A DNA stretch of 64,000 bases, from NCBI GenBank assembly GCA_016710095.1, contig JADJLL010000001.1, positions 248,001 through 312,000 on the forward strand, written 5' to 3'. Source of the DNA: Candidatus Eiseniibacteriota bacterium (lineage in GTDB: Bacteria > Eisenbacteria > RBG-16-71-46). Position numbers and translations under genes: made by a program. The stretch's first letter is position 1, and the number at the start of each line of letters is the position of its first letter. This document shows, in pieces, positions 18,672 through 27,138 of the stretch. The notes below the pieces were generated by a model. That model saw only the letters and a list, made by a program, of their open reading frames with translations, had not been told where the DNA came from and made no database searches.

Positions 18672-20081
18672 CTAGTTGCTGAGGACGATGCTCCGCGACT
18701 GGCGCTCGCCCGAGGTGCGGACGACGGCGCGGTAGACGCCATTCGCCGCGCGCGTGCCGTCGGACTTGAGGCCGTCCCACACCAGCGAGTGCGCGCCCGC
18801 CAGCATCGTGCCCTTGTGCAGCGTCACCACGTTGCGGCCCGCGATGTCGTAGATGCCGACTTCGACGGCGTCCGTCACGGGCAGCGTGAACGAGAGCCGC
18901 GCGGAGTTCCGCGCCGGGTTCGGCGACGGAGCCGCCATCTCGAGACCGGCCGAAAGCGGCGCATCGCCGACGCCGGCGATGTCGAGGCGGTGGAAGTTGA
19001 GATCGTCCACGAAGAACGCGCCACCCTGCAGCGTGGGCGAGATGAAGAGCAGGTAGGCCTGAGCGCTCACCGTGCCGGCCGGCGCCACCGCCTGCGTGAC
19101 CTTCTTCGTGTAGCGGCCGAGCGGCGTGGTGTTGTCGGCGACCAGCATGTCCTGCGAGCCGATTTCGACGCCGCTGCTGTTGCGGAACACGATGCGGCCG
19201 AGCATGAAGTTGTCGTTCGCGCCGGTGATCGGGCTCTCCTGGCACGTGTTGCGCACCCACGCCGAGAACTTCCACGTCTGGCCGGGCGACGCGGCGAGCG
19301 TCTGGAACATGCCGGACGGCGAGTCGATCACGAACGTCGAGAAGATCTTCGCGGCGCCGGTGCTCGTGTGCACGGCGAACGCGCGCGTGTCCGAGAACAC
19401 GTTGCCGAACGTGGTCCAGCCGGTCAGCGCCGACGAGAAGCCGGGGTTCACGAGCGCGTTGGGCTCGACTTCGGCCTGCGAGGAGCGCAGCTCGAGCTCG
19501 TCCACGAACACCGAACCCGGGTCGCACGCCGGCTGCAGGTAGAGGATGAGCGCCTCGACGCGCTTGGCGTTCGCCGGGCAGACCGCGGAGACGAAGAACG
19601 GGTTCCAGCGGTCCTTGACCGTGTTGCCGTCACCGATCACCTGCTCGTCGCCGACGATTTCGTTGCCGCCGGAAAGCGCGTCGAAGAACACGAGCTTGGC
19701 GATGCAACGGTTCTTGCTGCAGGTGGCGGTGCCGGGAATCGAATCGGCGCTCGAGACGAAGGAAGCGCCGGAGAACGAATAGACCTGGCCGACGACCGGG
19801 GTCTTCGCCTGGCCGAAGCCGCCCACGTTGAAGACGGGAGCGTTCGGGCAGCCGTTGAAGCCGCCGTAGATCTTCGCGGCGGTCACGCCCTGGAAGGCGA
19901 TGTTGTCCGTGGCGGGGGTGGAAATCTGCACACCGGCACCGAAGGTGAAGTAGCCCGTGTACGAGCCGCCGCCATCTTCGAATCCGGGGTTGGTGAGCAG
20001 GTTGACCGAGGCATGTGCCAGGGTCGCGCCGGCCAGCATGAGGCTGGTGCAGAGCAGGCCCGCCTTCAGGAGACGCTTCAC
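18672..20081 (-). CDS. Secreted protein with two tandem carbohydrate-binding-like domains and sorting-type C terminus
   Basis: The 469-residue protein starts at a GTG preceded by GAGGAGA and has a signal peptide ending L-A-H-A-S. Two jelly-roll domains of CBM4/9 type follow: residues about 27-200 (L-L-T-N-P-G-F-E-D) and about 210-375 (L-V-N-P-G-F-S-S ... F-F-V-D-D-L-N-F). There is no catalytic domain. The end is a FlgD-like module (Y-D-I-A-G-R-N-V-V-T-L ... W-D-G-L). From its place between two glucan units it probably binds glucan at the cell surface. It is divergent from the unit led by the ABC ATPase; whether the operator at 20294 also affects it is unknown. Confidence 0.78.
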   Translation of the reverse strand: MKRLLKAGLLCTSLMLAGATLAHASVNLLTNPGFEDGGGSYTGYFTFGAGVQISTPATDNIAFQGVTAAKIYGGFNGCPNAPVFNVGGFGQAKTPVVGQVYSFSGASFVSSADSIPGTATCSKNRCIAKLVFFDALSGGNEIVGDEQVIGDGNTVKDRWNPFFVSAVCPANAKRVEALILYLQPACDPGSVFVDELELRSSQAEVEPNALVNPGFSSALTGWTTFGNVFSDTRAFAVHTSTGAAKIFSTFVIDSPSGMFQTLAASPGQTWKFSAWVRNTCQESPITGANDNFMLGRIVFRNSSGVEIGSQDMLVADNTTPLGRYTKKVTQAVAPAGTVSAQAYLLFISPTLQGGAFFVDDLNFHRLDIAGVGDAPLSAGLEMAAPSPNPARNSARLSFTLPVTDAVEVGIYDIAGRNVVTLHKGTMLAGAHSLVWDGLKSDGTRAANGVYRAVVRTSGERQSRSIVLSN

Positions 20082-20268
20082 GGATTTCTCCTCGGCGCTC
20101 GCTCGCGGGGCGCGGGCGGCGCATTGTGTCCGCGGACTGGGCCGGTGCCGGAGCGTGAGGTCGAGCCGGGCCCGCGAACGATCGAACAAGGTTCCGAGAC
20201 GTCGGGTAGTGTCGCGACCTCGACGCGTCGGGGACGAGCTCCGAAGCCGATCCGAACCGGCTTCGGTC

Positions 20269-20297
20269 TTGACAGCCCTGTGGCAAGGCTACACAAT
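20269..20297 (+). promoter_or_regulatory. Sigma-70-type promoter of glucan unit 2
   Basis: A perfect -35 TTGACA (20269-20274) is followed by a 17-base spacer and CACAAT (20292-20297), which matches the -10 consensus at four of six positions. The palindrome O2 starts inside the -10 box, so a bound repressor would block initiation. Confidence 0.7.
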
Positions 20298-20316
20298 GTT
20301 CGCCAACCGAACAAAG
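20294..20316. promoter_or_regulatory. Operator O2 of the glucan regulon (predicted ROK site)
   Basis: The site is CAATGTTCG-N5-CGAACAAAG. The inner six bases of each arm are perfectly symmetrical and the right arm equals the consensus. It has the same 9-5-9 geometry as O1 and O3, overlaps the -10 box and spans the expected start of transcription. It lies 27 bases before the GTG of the ABC ATPase gene. Confidence 0.75.
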
Positions 20317-20342
20317 TCTTTTTTTCGGTGCGGAGGAGAAAA

Positions 20343-21416
20343 GTGCTGACGGATTCGGCGGCATCACAAGCGCCCCTCCTGGAAGTGAGGGGGCTCCGCA
20401 AGACCTACGCGACCGGGGGACTCTTCTCGGCCGGCCGCAAGGTCGTGGCCGCCGAGGACGTGGCCTTCCGCATCCATCGCGGCGAGGCCGTCGCGCTGGT
20501 CGGCGAGTCCGGCAGCGGCAAGAGCACCATCGCCCGGCTGCTCATGCGGCTCGAGCCCGCCGACGGCGGGCAGGCGCTGCTCGACGGCGTGGATGTGTTC
20601 GCGCGCGAACCGCGCCGCGCCTCGCTCGGTTACCGGCGCCGCGTGCAGATGGTCTTCCAGGACCCGTTCGGTTCGCTCAACCCCGCGCACGACATCGCGC
20701 ACCACCTCACGCGACCGCTCATGCGGCTGCACGCGCTCAATCCGGCGCACGACGTGGCGCACCATCTCGAGCGCCCCGCGGCGCGGCTCGGCGGACCCTT
20801 GAGTCCGCAGGCCGCGCGCGAGCGTGCGATCGAACTGCTGCGCACGGTGGGCCTCGAGCCCGCCGAGGAGTTCATGGACCGCCATCCGTACGAGCTCTCG
20901 GGCGGGCAGCGCCAGCGCGTCGCGATCGCGCGATCGCTCGCGGCCGATCCCGACCTGCTCGTGGCGGACGAGCCGACCTCCATGCTCGACGTGTCCATCC
21001 GCATGGGCATCCTCAACCTGCTCGCGCAGCTCAAGCGCGATCGCGGGCTCGCCATCCTGCTCATCACGCACGATCTCGCTTCGGCGCGATTCCTCGCCGA
21101 GCGCATCGTGGTGCTCTACCGCGGCCGCGTCGTCGAGGACGGACCGAGCGACACCGTCGTCGAGTCGCCCGCGCACCCGTACACGCGCGCGCTGCTCGCC
21201 TCGATCGCCGAAGGCGGCGCCGACTCCGGCCCGCGCGCCGAACGCGGCAAGGGCACTTCGACCGCTCCGTCCGCGACGGGCTGCCCGTTCGCCGACCGTT
21301 GCGCCGACGTGCACGGCCCCTGCCGCGCGAACGATCCCGCGCCGCGCCAGTTCGACGGACGCCTCGTGCGCTGCCATCTGTATCCCGCGACCGCGGCGGG
21401 CGAGGGGCGCGCGTGA
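20343..21416 (+). CDS. Opp/Dpp-type ABC transporter ATP-binding protein (OppF-like), glucan importer
   Basis: The 357-residue protein has Walker A G-E-S-G-S-G-K-S, Q-loop Q-D-P-F, signature L-S-G-G-Q-R-Q-R, Walker B L-L-V-A-D-E-P-T and an oligopeptide-type C-terminal region with the Cys motif C-P-F-A-D-R-C. It would pair with the second ATPase at 27139 and the permeases at 28-30 kb. After the Q-loop there is a perfect-length tandem duplication of 20 residues (L-N-P-A-H-D-[IV]-A-H-H-L). The GTG start follows CGGAGGAGAA. It is the first gene of unit 2 behind promoter and operator O2, and it overlaps the GH1 gene by GTGA. Confidence 0.88.
   Translation: MLTDSAASQAPLLEVRGLRKTYATGGLFSAGRKVVAAEDVAFRIHRGEAVALVGESGSGKSTIARLLMRLEPADGGQALLDGVDVFAREPRRASLGYRRRVQMVFQDPFGSLNPAHDIAHHLTRPLMRLHALNPAHDVAHHLERPAARLGGPLSPQAARERAIELLRTVGLEPAEEFMDRHPYELSGGQRQRVAIARSLAADPDLLVADEPTSMLDVSIRMGILNLLAQLKRDRGLAILLITHDLASARFLAERIVVLYRGRVVEDGPSDTVVESPAHPYTRALLASIAEGGADSGPRAERGKGTSTAPSATGCPFADRCADVHGPCRANDPAPRQFDGRLVRCHLYPATAAGEGRA
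20676..20795 (+). repeat. In-frame 60-bp tandem duplication inside the ATPase gene
   Basis: The units at 20676-20735 and 20736-20795 encode 20-residue copies that both begin L-N-P-A-H-D-x-A-H-H-L-x-R-P. OppF-type ATPases normally have one such segment after S-L-N-P. Confidence 0.8.
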
Positions 21417-22789
21417 GCGGGGCGGGCTTCCCGAGCGGCTTCCGCTTCGGCGTCGCGACCTCGGCGCAGCAGATCGAGGGCGCCGCGCGCGAAGACGGCC
21501 GCGGGGAGTCCGTGTGGGACCGCTTCGCTTCGACGCCCGCCCGCGTGAAGGACCGCTCGACGTCCGACGTCGCGTGCGACCACTACCACCGCTGGCGCGG
21601 CGACATCGCGCTCATGCGGGAGTTGGGCGTGAACGCCTACCGCTTCTCGACCGGCTGGTCGCGCGTGCTTCCGACCGGAGAGGGCGCCGCCAACGAAGCG
21701 GGCCTCGCGTTCTACGACCGGCTCGTCGACGGCCTGCTGGAAGCCGGCATCACGCCGTTCCTCACGCTCAACCACTGGGACCTGCCGCAGGCGCTCGACG
21801 AGAAGGGCGGATGGGGCTCGCGCGACACGGTGGACGCGTTCGTCGCGTACGCCGACGTGCTCTCGCGCCGTCTCGGCGACCGTGTGAAGCACTGGATCAC
21901 GCACAACGAACCGTGGTGCGTCGCGACGCTCGGTCACGAGCAGGGCGCGCACGCTCCGGGCCGCCGTGACGCCGCCGAGGCGCTGCGCGTCGCGCACCAC
22001 CTGCTGCTCTCGCACGGCCGCGCCGTGCCGGTGCTGCGCGCGAACTCCGCGGGCGCCGAGGTCGGGCTCACCACCATGATGACCGCGGCCGAGGCCGCCT
22101 CCGACAGCGACGCCGACCGCGACGCCGCGCGGCAGTTCGACGGACTGTTCAACCGCTGGTTCCTCGACCCGCTGCAACTCGGCTGGTATCCGGCCGACGT
22201 GATCGCGGATCATCATCGTCACGGCCGTCTCGCGGCGCCCGAACTGCCGTTCGTGCACGACGGCGACCTGAAGGCGATCGCCGTGCCCACGGACTTCCTC
22301 GGCATCAACTACTACAGCCGCGCGGTGATGCAGGCGGGCCCCGACGGCCGGCCGGTCGGCGTGCCGCAGGCGCCGCCGGAAGATCTGACCGAGATGGGCT
22401 GGGAAGTCCGCCCGCAGGGATTCTTCGACGTGCTCACGCGCGTCGCGCGCGACTACGCGCCGAAGCAGGTGTACGTCACCGAGAACGGAGCGGCGTTCGT
22501 GGACCCGCCCGCGGTGGACGGGCTGATCGCCGATCCGCGGCGCGTGGACTACCTGCGCACGCACCTGCTCGCCGCGCAGCGCGCGATCGAAGCGGGCGTG
22601 CCGCTCGCCGGCTACTTCGCGTGGTCGCTGATGGACAATTGGGAGTGGGCCGAGGGCTACACGAAACGCTTCGGCCTCTATGCAGTCGATTTCGAGTCGC
22701 AGCAACGCACGGCGAAGCACAGTGCGCGTTTCTACCGCGACGTGGTGGCCGCTCACGCGGTGCCCACGGTCGTGCCGCAATATTCCTGA
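21413..22789 (+). CDS. GH1 beta-glucosidase
   Basis: The 458-residue protein has the full GH1 pattern. The N-terminal signature is F-R-F-G-V-A-T-S-A-Q-Q-I-E-G. Acid/base E166 is in T-H-N-E-P, and nucleophile E357 is in Y-V-T-E-N-G. The aglycone-side W-S-L-M-D-N-W-E-W-A-E-G is near the end. There is no signal peptide, so it acts in the cytoplasm, cleaving terminal glucose from imported beta-gluco-oligosaccharides. GH1 enzymes accept beta-1,3 and beta-1,4 links; the locus suggests laminari-oligosaccharides. The GTG start overlaps the ATPase stop. Confidence 0.95.
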   Translation: MSGAGFPSGFRFGVATSAQQIEGAAREDGRGESVWDRFASTPARVKDRSTSDVACDHYHRWRGDIALMRELGVNAYRFSTGWSRVLPTGEGAANEAGLAFYDRLVDGLLEAGITPFLTLNHWDLPQALDEKGGWGSRDTVDAFVAYADVLSRRLGDRVKHWITHNEPWCVATLGHEQGAHAPGRRDAAEALRVAHHLLLSHGRAVPVLRANSAGAEVGLTTMMTAAEAASDSDADRDAARQFDGLFNRWFLDPLQLGWYPADVIADHHRHGRLAAPELPFVHDGDLKAIAVPTDFLGINYYSRAVMQAGPDGRPVGVPQAPPEDLTEMGWEVRPQGFFDVLTRVARDYAPKQVYVTENGAAFVDPPAVDGLIADPRRVDYLRTHLLAAQRAIEAGVPLAGYFAWSLMDNWEWAEGYTKRFGLYAVDFESQQRTAKHSARFYRDVVAAHAVPTVVPQYS

Positions 22790-22799
22790 GGAGGTTTCC

Positions 22800-25700
22800 G
22801 TGAACCCGATCCGCCGTGCCGTCACCGGCGCACGCCGCCTGCGCACGCTCGTGCTGGCCGCGCTCGTCCTGTTCGCCGCTTCCGCGCTGCCGCGCATCGC
22901 CTCGGCCGACGCCGGGACACCGGCGGCCGCGACCATCCGTGTCGTGAACGACGCCACCGGCTCGCGCCTCCAGGTGGACGGCCGCGACTTCATGATGAAG
23001 GGCATGAACTGGGACTACATCCCGATCGGGCAGAACTACGCCTTCGACCTGTTCAGCCAGCCCGACGAAGTGATCATCGCCGCGCTCGATCGTGAGATGG
23101 GCCTGCTGAAGAGCATGGGCGTGAACTCGATCCGCCAGTACACGGGCCTTCCCCCGAAGTGGGTGCAGTACATCTACGAGCACTACGGCATCTGGACCGT
23201 GCTCAATCACCCGTGCGGCCGCTACGGCTTCACCGTGAACGGCGTCTGGCATCCCGTCACCGACTACTCGGACCCGGTCATGCGCAACGCGATCAAGGCC
23301 GACGTCGCCGCGAACGTCGCGCGCTACAAGGGCACGCCCGGCGTGCTCATGTGGCTGCTCGGCAACGAGAACAACTACGGCCTCACGTGGGCGTCGTTCG
23401 AGATCGAAGCGCTGCCGCAGGGCGAGCGCGACGCGGCTCGTGCGCGCAAGCTGTACTCGCTGTTCGGCGAGATCATCGGTGAGACGCACGCGGGCGCGCC
23501 GGGCATCCCGGTCGCGATCGCGAACGGCGACCTGCAGTACCTCGACATCATCACCGAGGAGTGCAAGGGCCTCGACGTGATGGGCACGAACGTCTACCGC
23601 GGCATCTCGGTCGGCGACATGTACCAGCGCGTGAAGGACAAACTGGGCGTGCCGCTCTTCTTCAGCGAGTTCGGCTGCGACGCGTTCAACGCGCGCACGA
23701 ACCGCGAGGACCAGGCCATGCAGGCGCGGTTCCTGATCGGCCAGTGGCGCGAGATCTACGAGCAGAGCGCCGGCCACGGCGGCGTCGGGAACGCGATCGG
23801 CGGCATGGTGTTCCAGTGGAGCGACGGCTGGTGGAAGTACGGGCAGGACAGCCGTCTCGACGTGCACGACACGCACGCGTCGTGGCCGGACGGCGGGTTC
23901 ACCGAGGACTTCCAGCAGGGCGAGAACAACATGAACGAGGAGTGGTGGGGCATCTGCGCGAAGGGCCCCGCCGATTCCCGCGGTCTGTACGACCTGTTCC
24001 CGCGCGCCGCGTACTACGCGCTGCAGCGCGTGTTCGCGTTCGAGCCGTACTCGGCGGAGGCGAATCGTGCGGCGATTTCCGCGCACTTCGCTCCGATCGA
24101 CGCCGTGTCCGCGGAAGTCGCCGCGCGCGGCAACACCGCGGCGCTGCGCGCGACGGCCAGCGAGCGCGTGCGCGTGAGCAACATGCGCCTGCAGATCGAG
24201 ACGATCAGCACGGGCGGCACGCACGTCACGACGCCGCTCGCGTCGGCGCCCGCGACGACGTACCCGTCGTTCCGTGGCTTCGACAAGCTGCACGAGTTCT
24301 GGGCCGACATCGAGGCGCATCCGTCCGACCAGGTGACGGGCACCGTGTCGTTCAACGTGCTCGGCAACGTGCCGGTCAATCCGATCAACGAGATCTTCTA
24401 CGAGAACCGTGGCCGCCAGAAGTACGGCATCAACGGCATCGAGCGGCTCAAGGTGCACCACGCGAGCGTCTCGTGGGAGGACCGCTACTTCCTGCTCGAC
24501 GGCTTCTATCGCTCCGGCCACTACCACTGGGGCTACGAGGGCGACTTCTTCGGGCTGTACCAGGAAGCGAACTACGGCACGAACACGGACATGTACAACG
24601 CCGACGCGCCGATCGGTTTCGAGATGACGGGCAAGCGCCAGTTCGAAGGGCTCAAGATGGCGTTCGGCCAGGAGCTCTGGTGGGGCGCGAATCCGTCGGT
24701 GATGTTCAAGTACCGCCGCGCGGTGAAGCGCGTGACGGCGACCGCCATGTACCAGGAGGACGTCGCGTCGCAGTCGTCGTTCGCGAGTTCGTCCGTCGTG
24801 CCGACCGTTTCGACGCGCAAGGCGACGCTGTCGCTCGAGCACACGCGCGGCACGCTGGGCTTCCAGGTCGGCGGCATCTGGGCGAACAGCAACAAGGCCG
24901 GGCTTCCGTTCCAGCTCGTCGAAGGCTCCGCCGGCAACTACGTCGTGAAGCAGGACGTGATCTTCGACTCCGACGCGTTCGGCGCGAAGGCGAAGGTGAC
25001 GTGGTCGCACGGCCGGATGCTCTGGTACGGCCAGACCGCGCGCATGGGTCTCGTCGCCGACGGCGGCCCGACGGCGGTGCAGACGTACACCGGCTGGTCG
25101 CTGAAGGACGTGGGCACGGGCAACCAGACGAACGTGATCAGCGGCTTCACGTTCTCGCACGGCAACATCCAGGTCGGCCCGAACTTCCTCTGGCAGAAGC
25201 CGATCATCGGCCCCGTGCCGGTGGACGCGCCGTCCCCGGCGCACCTGCGCGACGTGATCAACGATCCGTTCGCCGTGCGTGCGAACCGCGAGATGACGGG
25301 CGCCGAGCTGATGCTCTGCTGGGACCCGACGCCCGCGACGTGGCTGTGGCAGTGGGACAACGACATCCGTGAGGACGCGAAGCTCGCGGCCAGCGCGGAC
25401 TTCGTCTACCGCCACATGCCGACCGCGATCGACGCCGCGATCGGCGTGCTCGGCGACGGCACGACGCGTTTCGCGTTCCCGCGTTCGACGCCCGCGCGCG
25501 ATCTGTGGGAGCTCCGTCTCCGCGCGGTGTCCCGCCTGTCGGCGAGTCGCCGCATGATCGCGACGGCGTTCGTCGGCGACGTCGAGCCGAACGGCGACAG
25601 TCCGCGTCTCGTGCACCGCTACGGCGCCGATGCGCGCCTCGGCTGGGGCTCGATGGCGTACGCGGCGTCGGTGCACGTGAACGACTGGGGTCCGTACGAC

Positions 25701-25919
25701 TACCACCGCGACTTCAACCTGACGTTCCCGATGCAGCTGATGGGCGACGTCTCGCGCACGCTGGGACCGGTGAAGTGGTTCTCGCAGCCGCAGACGAGCG
25801 TGGGTGTGCGGGGGATGTGGCGGTCGCTGGACGAGAACAGCCCGCGTTACGCGCCCGACGCCTCGGGCGACAAGGGCAGCGAGTGGGAAGTCCGGAGCTA
25901 CCTACAGCTGACGCTCTAG
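22800..25919 (+). CDS. Clan GH-A glycosidase fused to a probable outer-membrane beta-barrel
   Basis: The 1039-residue protein has a signal peptide (about 1-36). A TIM-barrel glycosidase of GH2/GH5 type follows (about 45-410), with acid/base E190 in L-L-G-N-E-N-N and nucleophile E290 in F-F-S-E-F-G. The exact family is not assigned. After a beta-sandwich linker (about 410-540), the last 500 residues are rich in alternating aromatic and polar residues (G-H-Y-H-W-G-Y-E-G-D-F-F-G-L-Y) and end S-Y-L-Q-L-T-L, as expected of a beta-barrel. Inferred role: surface cleavage or trimming of glucan coupled to passage through the outer membrane. The GTG at 22800 follows TGAGGAGG. The TAG stop directly touches the left end of the IS element. 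Confidence 0.65.
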   Translation: MNPIRRAVTGARRLRTLVLAALVLFAASALPRIASADAGTPAAATIRVVNDATGSRLQVDGRDFMMKGMNWDYIPIGQNYAFDLFSQPDEVIIAALDREMGLLKSMGVNSIRQYTGLPPKWVQYIYEHYGIWTVLNHPCGRYGFTVNGVWHPVTDYSDPVMRNAIKADVAANVARYKGTPGVLMWLLGNENNYGLTWASFEIEALPQGERDAARARKLYSLFGEIIGETHAGAPGIPVAIANGDLQYLDIITEECKGLDVMGTNVYRGISVGDMYQRVKDKLGVPLFFSEFGCDAFNARTNREDQAMQARFLIGQWREIYEQSAGHGGVGNAIGGMVFQWSDGWWKYGQDSRLDVHDTHASWPDGGFTEDFQQGENNMNEEWWGICAKGPADSRGLYDLFPRAAYYALQRVFAFEPYSAEANRAAISAHFAPIDAVSAEVAARGNTAALRATASERVRVSNMRLQIETISTGGTHVTTPLASAPATTYPSFRGFDKLHEFWADIEAHPSDQVTGTVSFNVLGNVPVNPINEIFYENRGRQKYGINGIERLKVHHASVSWEDRYFLLDGFYRSGHYHWGYEGDFFGLYQEANYGTNTDMYNADAPIGFEMTGKRQFEGLKMAFGQELWWGANPSVMFKYRRAVKRVTATAMYQEDVASQSSFASSSVVPTVSTRKATLSLEHTRGTLGFQVGGIWANSNKAGLPFQLVEGSAGNYVVKQDVIFDSDAFGAKAKVTWSHGRMLWYGQTARMGLVADGGPTAVQTYTGWSLKDVGTGNQTNVISGFTFSHGNIQVGPNFLWQKPIIGPVPVDAPSPAHLRDVINDPFAVRANREMTGAELMLCWDPTPATWLWQWDNDIREDAKLAASADFVYRHMPTAIDAAIGVLGDGTTRFAFPRSTPARDLWELRLRAVSRLSASRRMIATAFVGDVEPNGDSPRLVHRYGADARLGWGSMAYAASVHVNDWGPYDYHRDFNLTFPMQLMGDVSRTLGPVKWFSQPQTSVGVRGMWRSLDENSPRYAPDASGDKGSEWEVRSYLQLTL

Positions 25920-25948
25920 GTTGTGGTTCGCAGAATGTTGCTCGTCAC

Positions 25949-25974
25949 GGGCGCGGCTCTTCGGAGCCGCGCCC
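25949..25974. terminator. UUCG-tetraloop hairpin inside the IS left end
   Basis: GGGCGCGGCTC (25949-25959), the loop TTCG, and GAGCCGCGCCC (25964-25974) form a perfect 11-bp stem with the very stable C(UUCG)G loop. There is no U tract. It lies just downstream of both the transposase gene and glucan unit 2 and may protect or end their transcripts. Confidence 0.5.
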
Positions 25975-25983
25975 GCGGTGCAT

Positions 25984-27081
25984 TCAGGCGGCGAGCTTGA
26001 GCGTGTGCCGCTTGGGATTCTCGATCTCGGCCGTGTCCACGAGGCCGAAGTAGTACCGCCGCCACTCCTCCGTGATGGTCGTGCGCGTCACGAACTGTCT
26101 CTTGCCGAGCAGCGCTTCCGGACTCATCGATGTCTCGAAGATCCCGAGCTTCATCGCCGGCGTACTTCGATCGTGGTTCACCGAACTCGGCGCCCAGTAG
26201 TTCGCGAGCATCAGGTGGATCGCTGCGCGATCGATAACGCCCTGGTCGCGCTTCGAGAACGCGATCGTCTCGCGCCGATGGTTCGCCCCATTGTGCCGCA
26301 GCATCATGTCGCGCCGGTTCACGAAGAACAGGTCGTTCGCTGGCGTGCGCGGATCGGTCGAGGGCGTGGCCTTGTGGAAGATCGAGTAGCCCGTGAACCG
26401 CCGGAAGGCGCGTTCATAGGCCGGGTGGCCGTCCGAGCGGATATCGAGCGCCTGCGGCACCGGTGCCGACATGCGGATGACCTCGGCCATGCCCTTCTCG
26501 ATCGCCTTGGGATCCGGGCGGCCGAGCATCGACTCGATCACGTCGCGGTGCACCTGCTGATCGGGACGCATGGAGCCCTTGCGTCGCAGCGGCGAGTGCG
26601 TGAGTCCGTAGTGGAAGCCGGTATCGGCTCCGATGCCGAGGTTCAGGTGCAACGGGTGGTACTGGCTGTAGGCGAAACTCTCGAAGCCGTCGATGACGAG
26701 TGGTTCCTCGAGCGGGCCCGCTGGCCGGTGCCTGCTCATGAAGAGCAGCGCATGCCGCCCAAGTCGTGCCGCCTGATGAACCAGCGTGCTGTGCGAGCAG
26801 CGCATCTCGCGCGCCATCTGCCGGAATCCGGAGCCGGCGTCGATGCGATAGAGCAGCGGAACCTGCAGCTCGGGGCGCTTGAGGTAGTAGGTCGTGTGGA
26901 AGGTCTGGGAGGAGAAAGTCGCGCCGCAGTGACAACAGCGGTAGCGAGGTATCTCCGTCGGTGACGCCTGCCGGGTGTAGGAGCCGTGGTGCTTCCAGCG
27001 CCAGCCGGCGGCGTTCAGGTGGTAGCGGCAATGACTTCGCGGACAATGCGGGGGCACGAAAGAAGCGATCGTGCTGGACAT
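25984..27081 (-). CDS. IS1-/IS1595-like DDE transposase with zinc-ribbon N terminus
   Basis: The 365-residue protein starts with a possible zinc ribbon (Cys13, Cys18, Cys49/50, Cys52). A helix-turn-helix lies around residues 85-108. A catalytic domain with candidate D131 (V-I-D-G-F), D217 (I-R-S-D-G-H-P-A-Y) and E271 (R-R-E-T-I-A-F-S-K-R) follows. The S-D-G-x-x-A-Y motif and the zinc ribbon resemble IS1 and IS1595 transposases; the exact family needs a search. A single unbroken frame with no programmed frameshift suggests an intact, potentially active enzyme. The composition is slightly less GC-rich than the neighbours. Confidence 0.8.
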   Translation of the reverse strand: MSSTIASFVPPHCPRSHCRYHLNAAGWRWKHHGSYTRQASPTEIPRYRCCHCGATFSSQTFHTTYYLKRPELQVPLLYRIDAGSGFRQMAREMRCSHSTLVHQAARLGRHALLFMSRHRPAGPLEEPLVIDGFESFAYSQYHPLHLNLGIGADTGFHYGLTHSPLRRKGSMRPDQQVHRDVIESMLGRPDPKAIEKGMAEVIRMSAPVPQALDIRSDGHPAYERAFRRFTGYSIFHKATPSTDPRTPANDLFFVNRRDMMLRHNGANHRRETIAFSKRDQGVIDRAAIHLMLANYWAPSSVNHDRSTPAMKLGIFETSMSPEALLGKRQFVTRTTITEEWRRYYFGLVDTAEIENPKRHTLKLAA

Positions 27082-27138
27082 GTCCGGGATTCACCGCAAG
27101 CTCCGGGCCGCCACAATCTGCGAACCACAACGAGGGCG

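Larger units (their letters stand above)
25920..27131. mobile_element. Insertion sequence with DDE transposase (1212 bp)
   Basis: The inverted ends are GTTGTGGTTCGCAGA... (25920-25941) and its complement (27110-27131), matching at 20 of 22 positions. The element holds one transposase gene on the minus strand. It is wedged between the stop codon of the glycosidase-barrel gene (25917-25919) and that of the ABC ATPase gene (27139), and no obvious target duplication is visible. Its left end matches the MITE at 2958. Confidence 0.85.

Noticed and set aside
20174..20196. A possible fourth glucan operator near the minus-strand CBM gene (right arm CGAACAAGG).
   Set aside because: Only one half-site resembles the consensus; the left arm does not match with the 5-base spacer.
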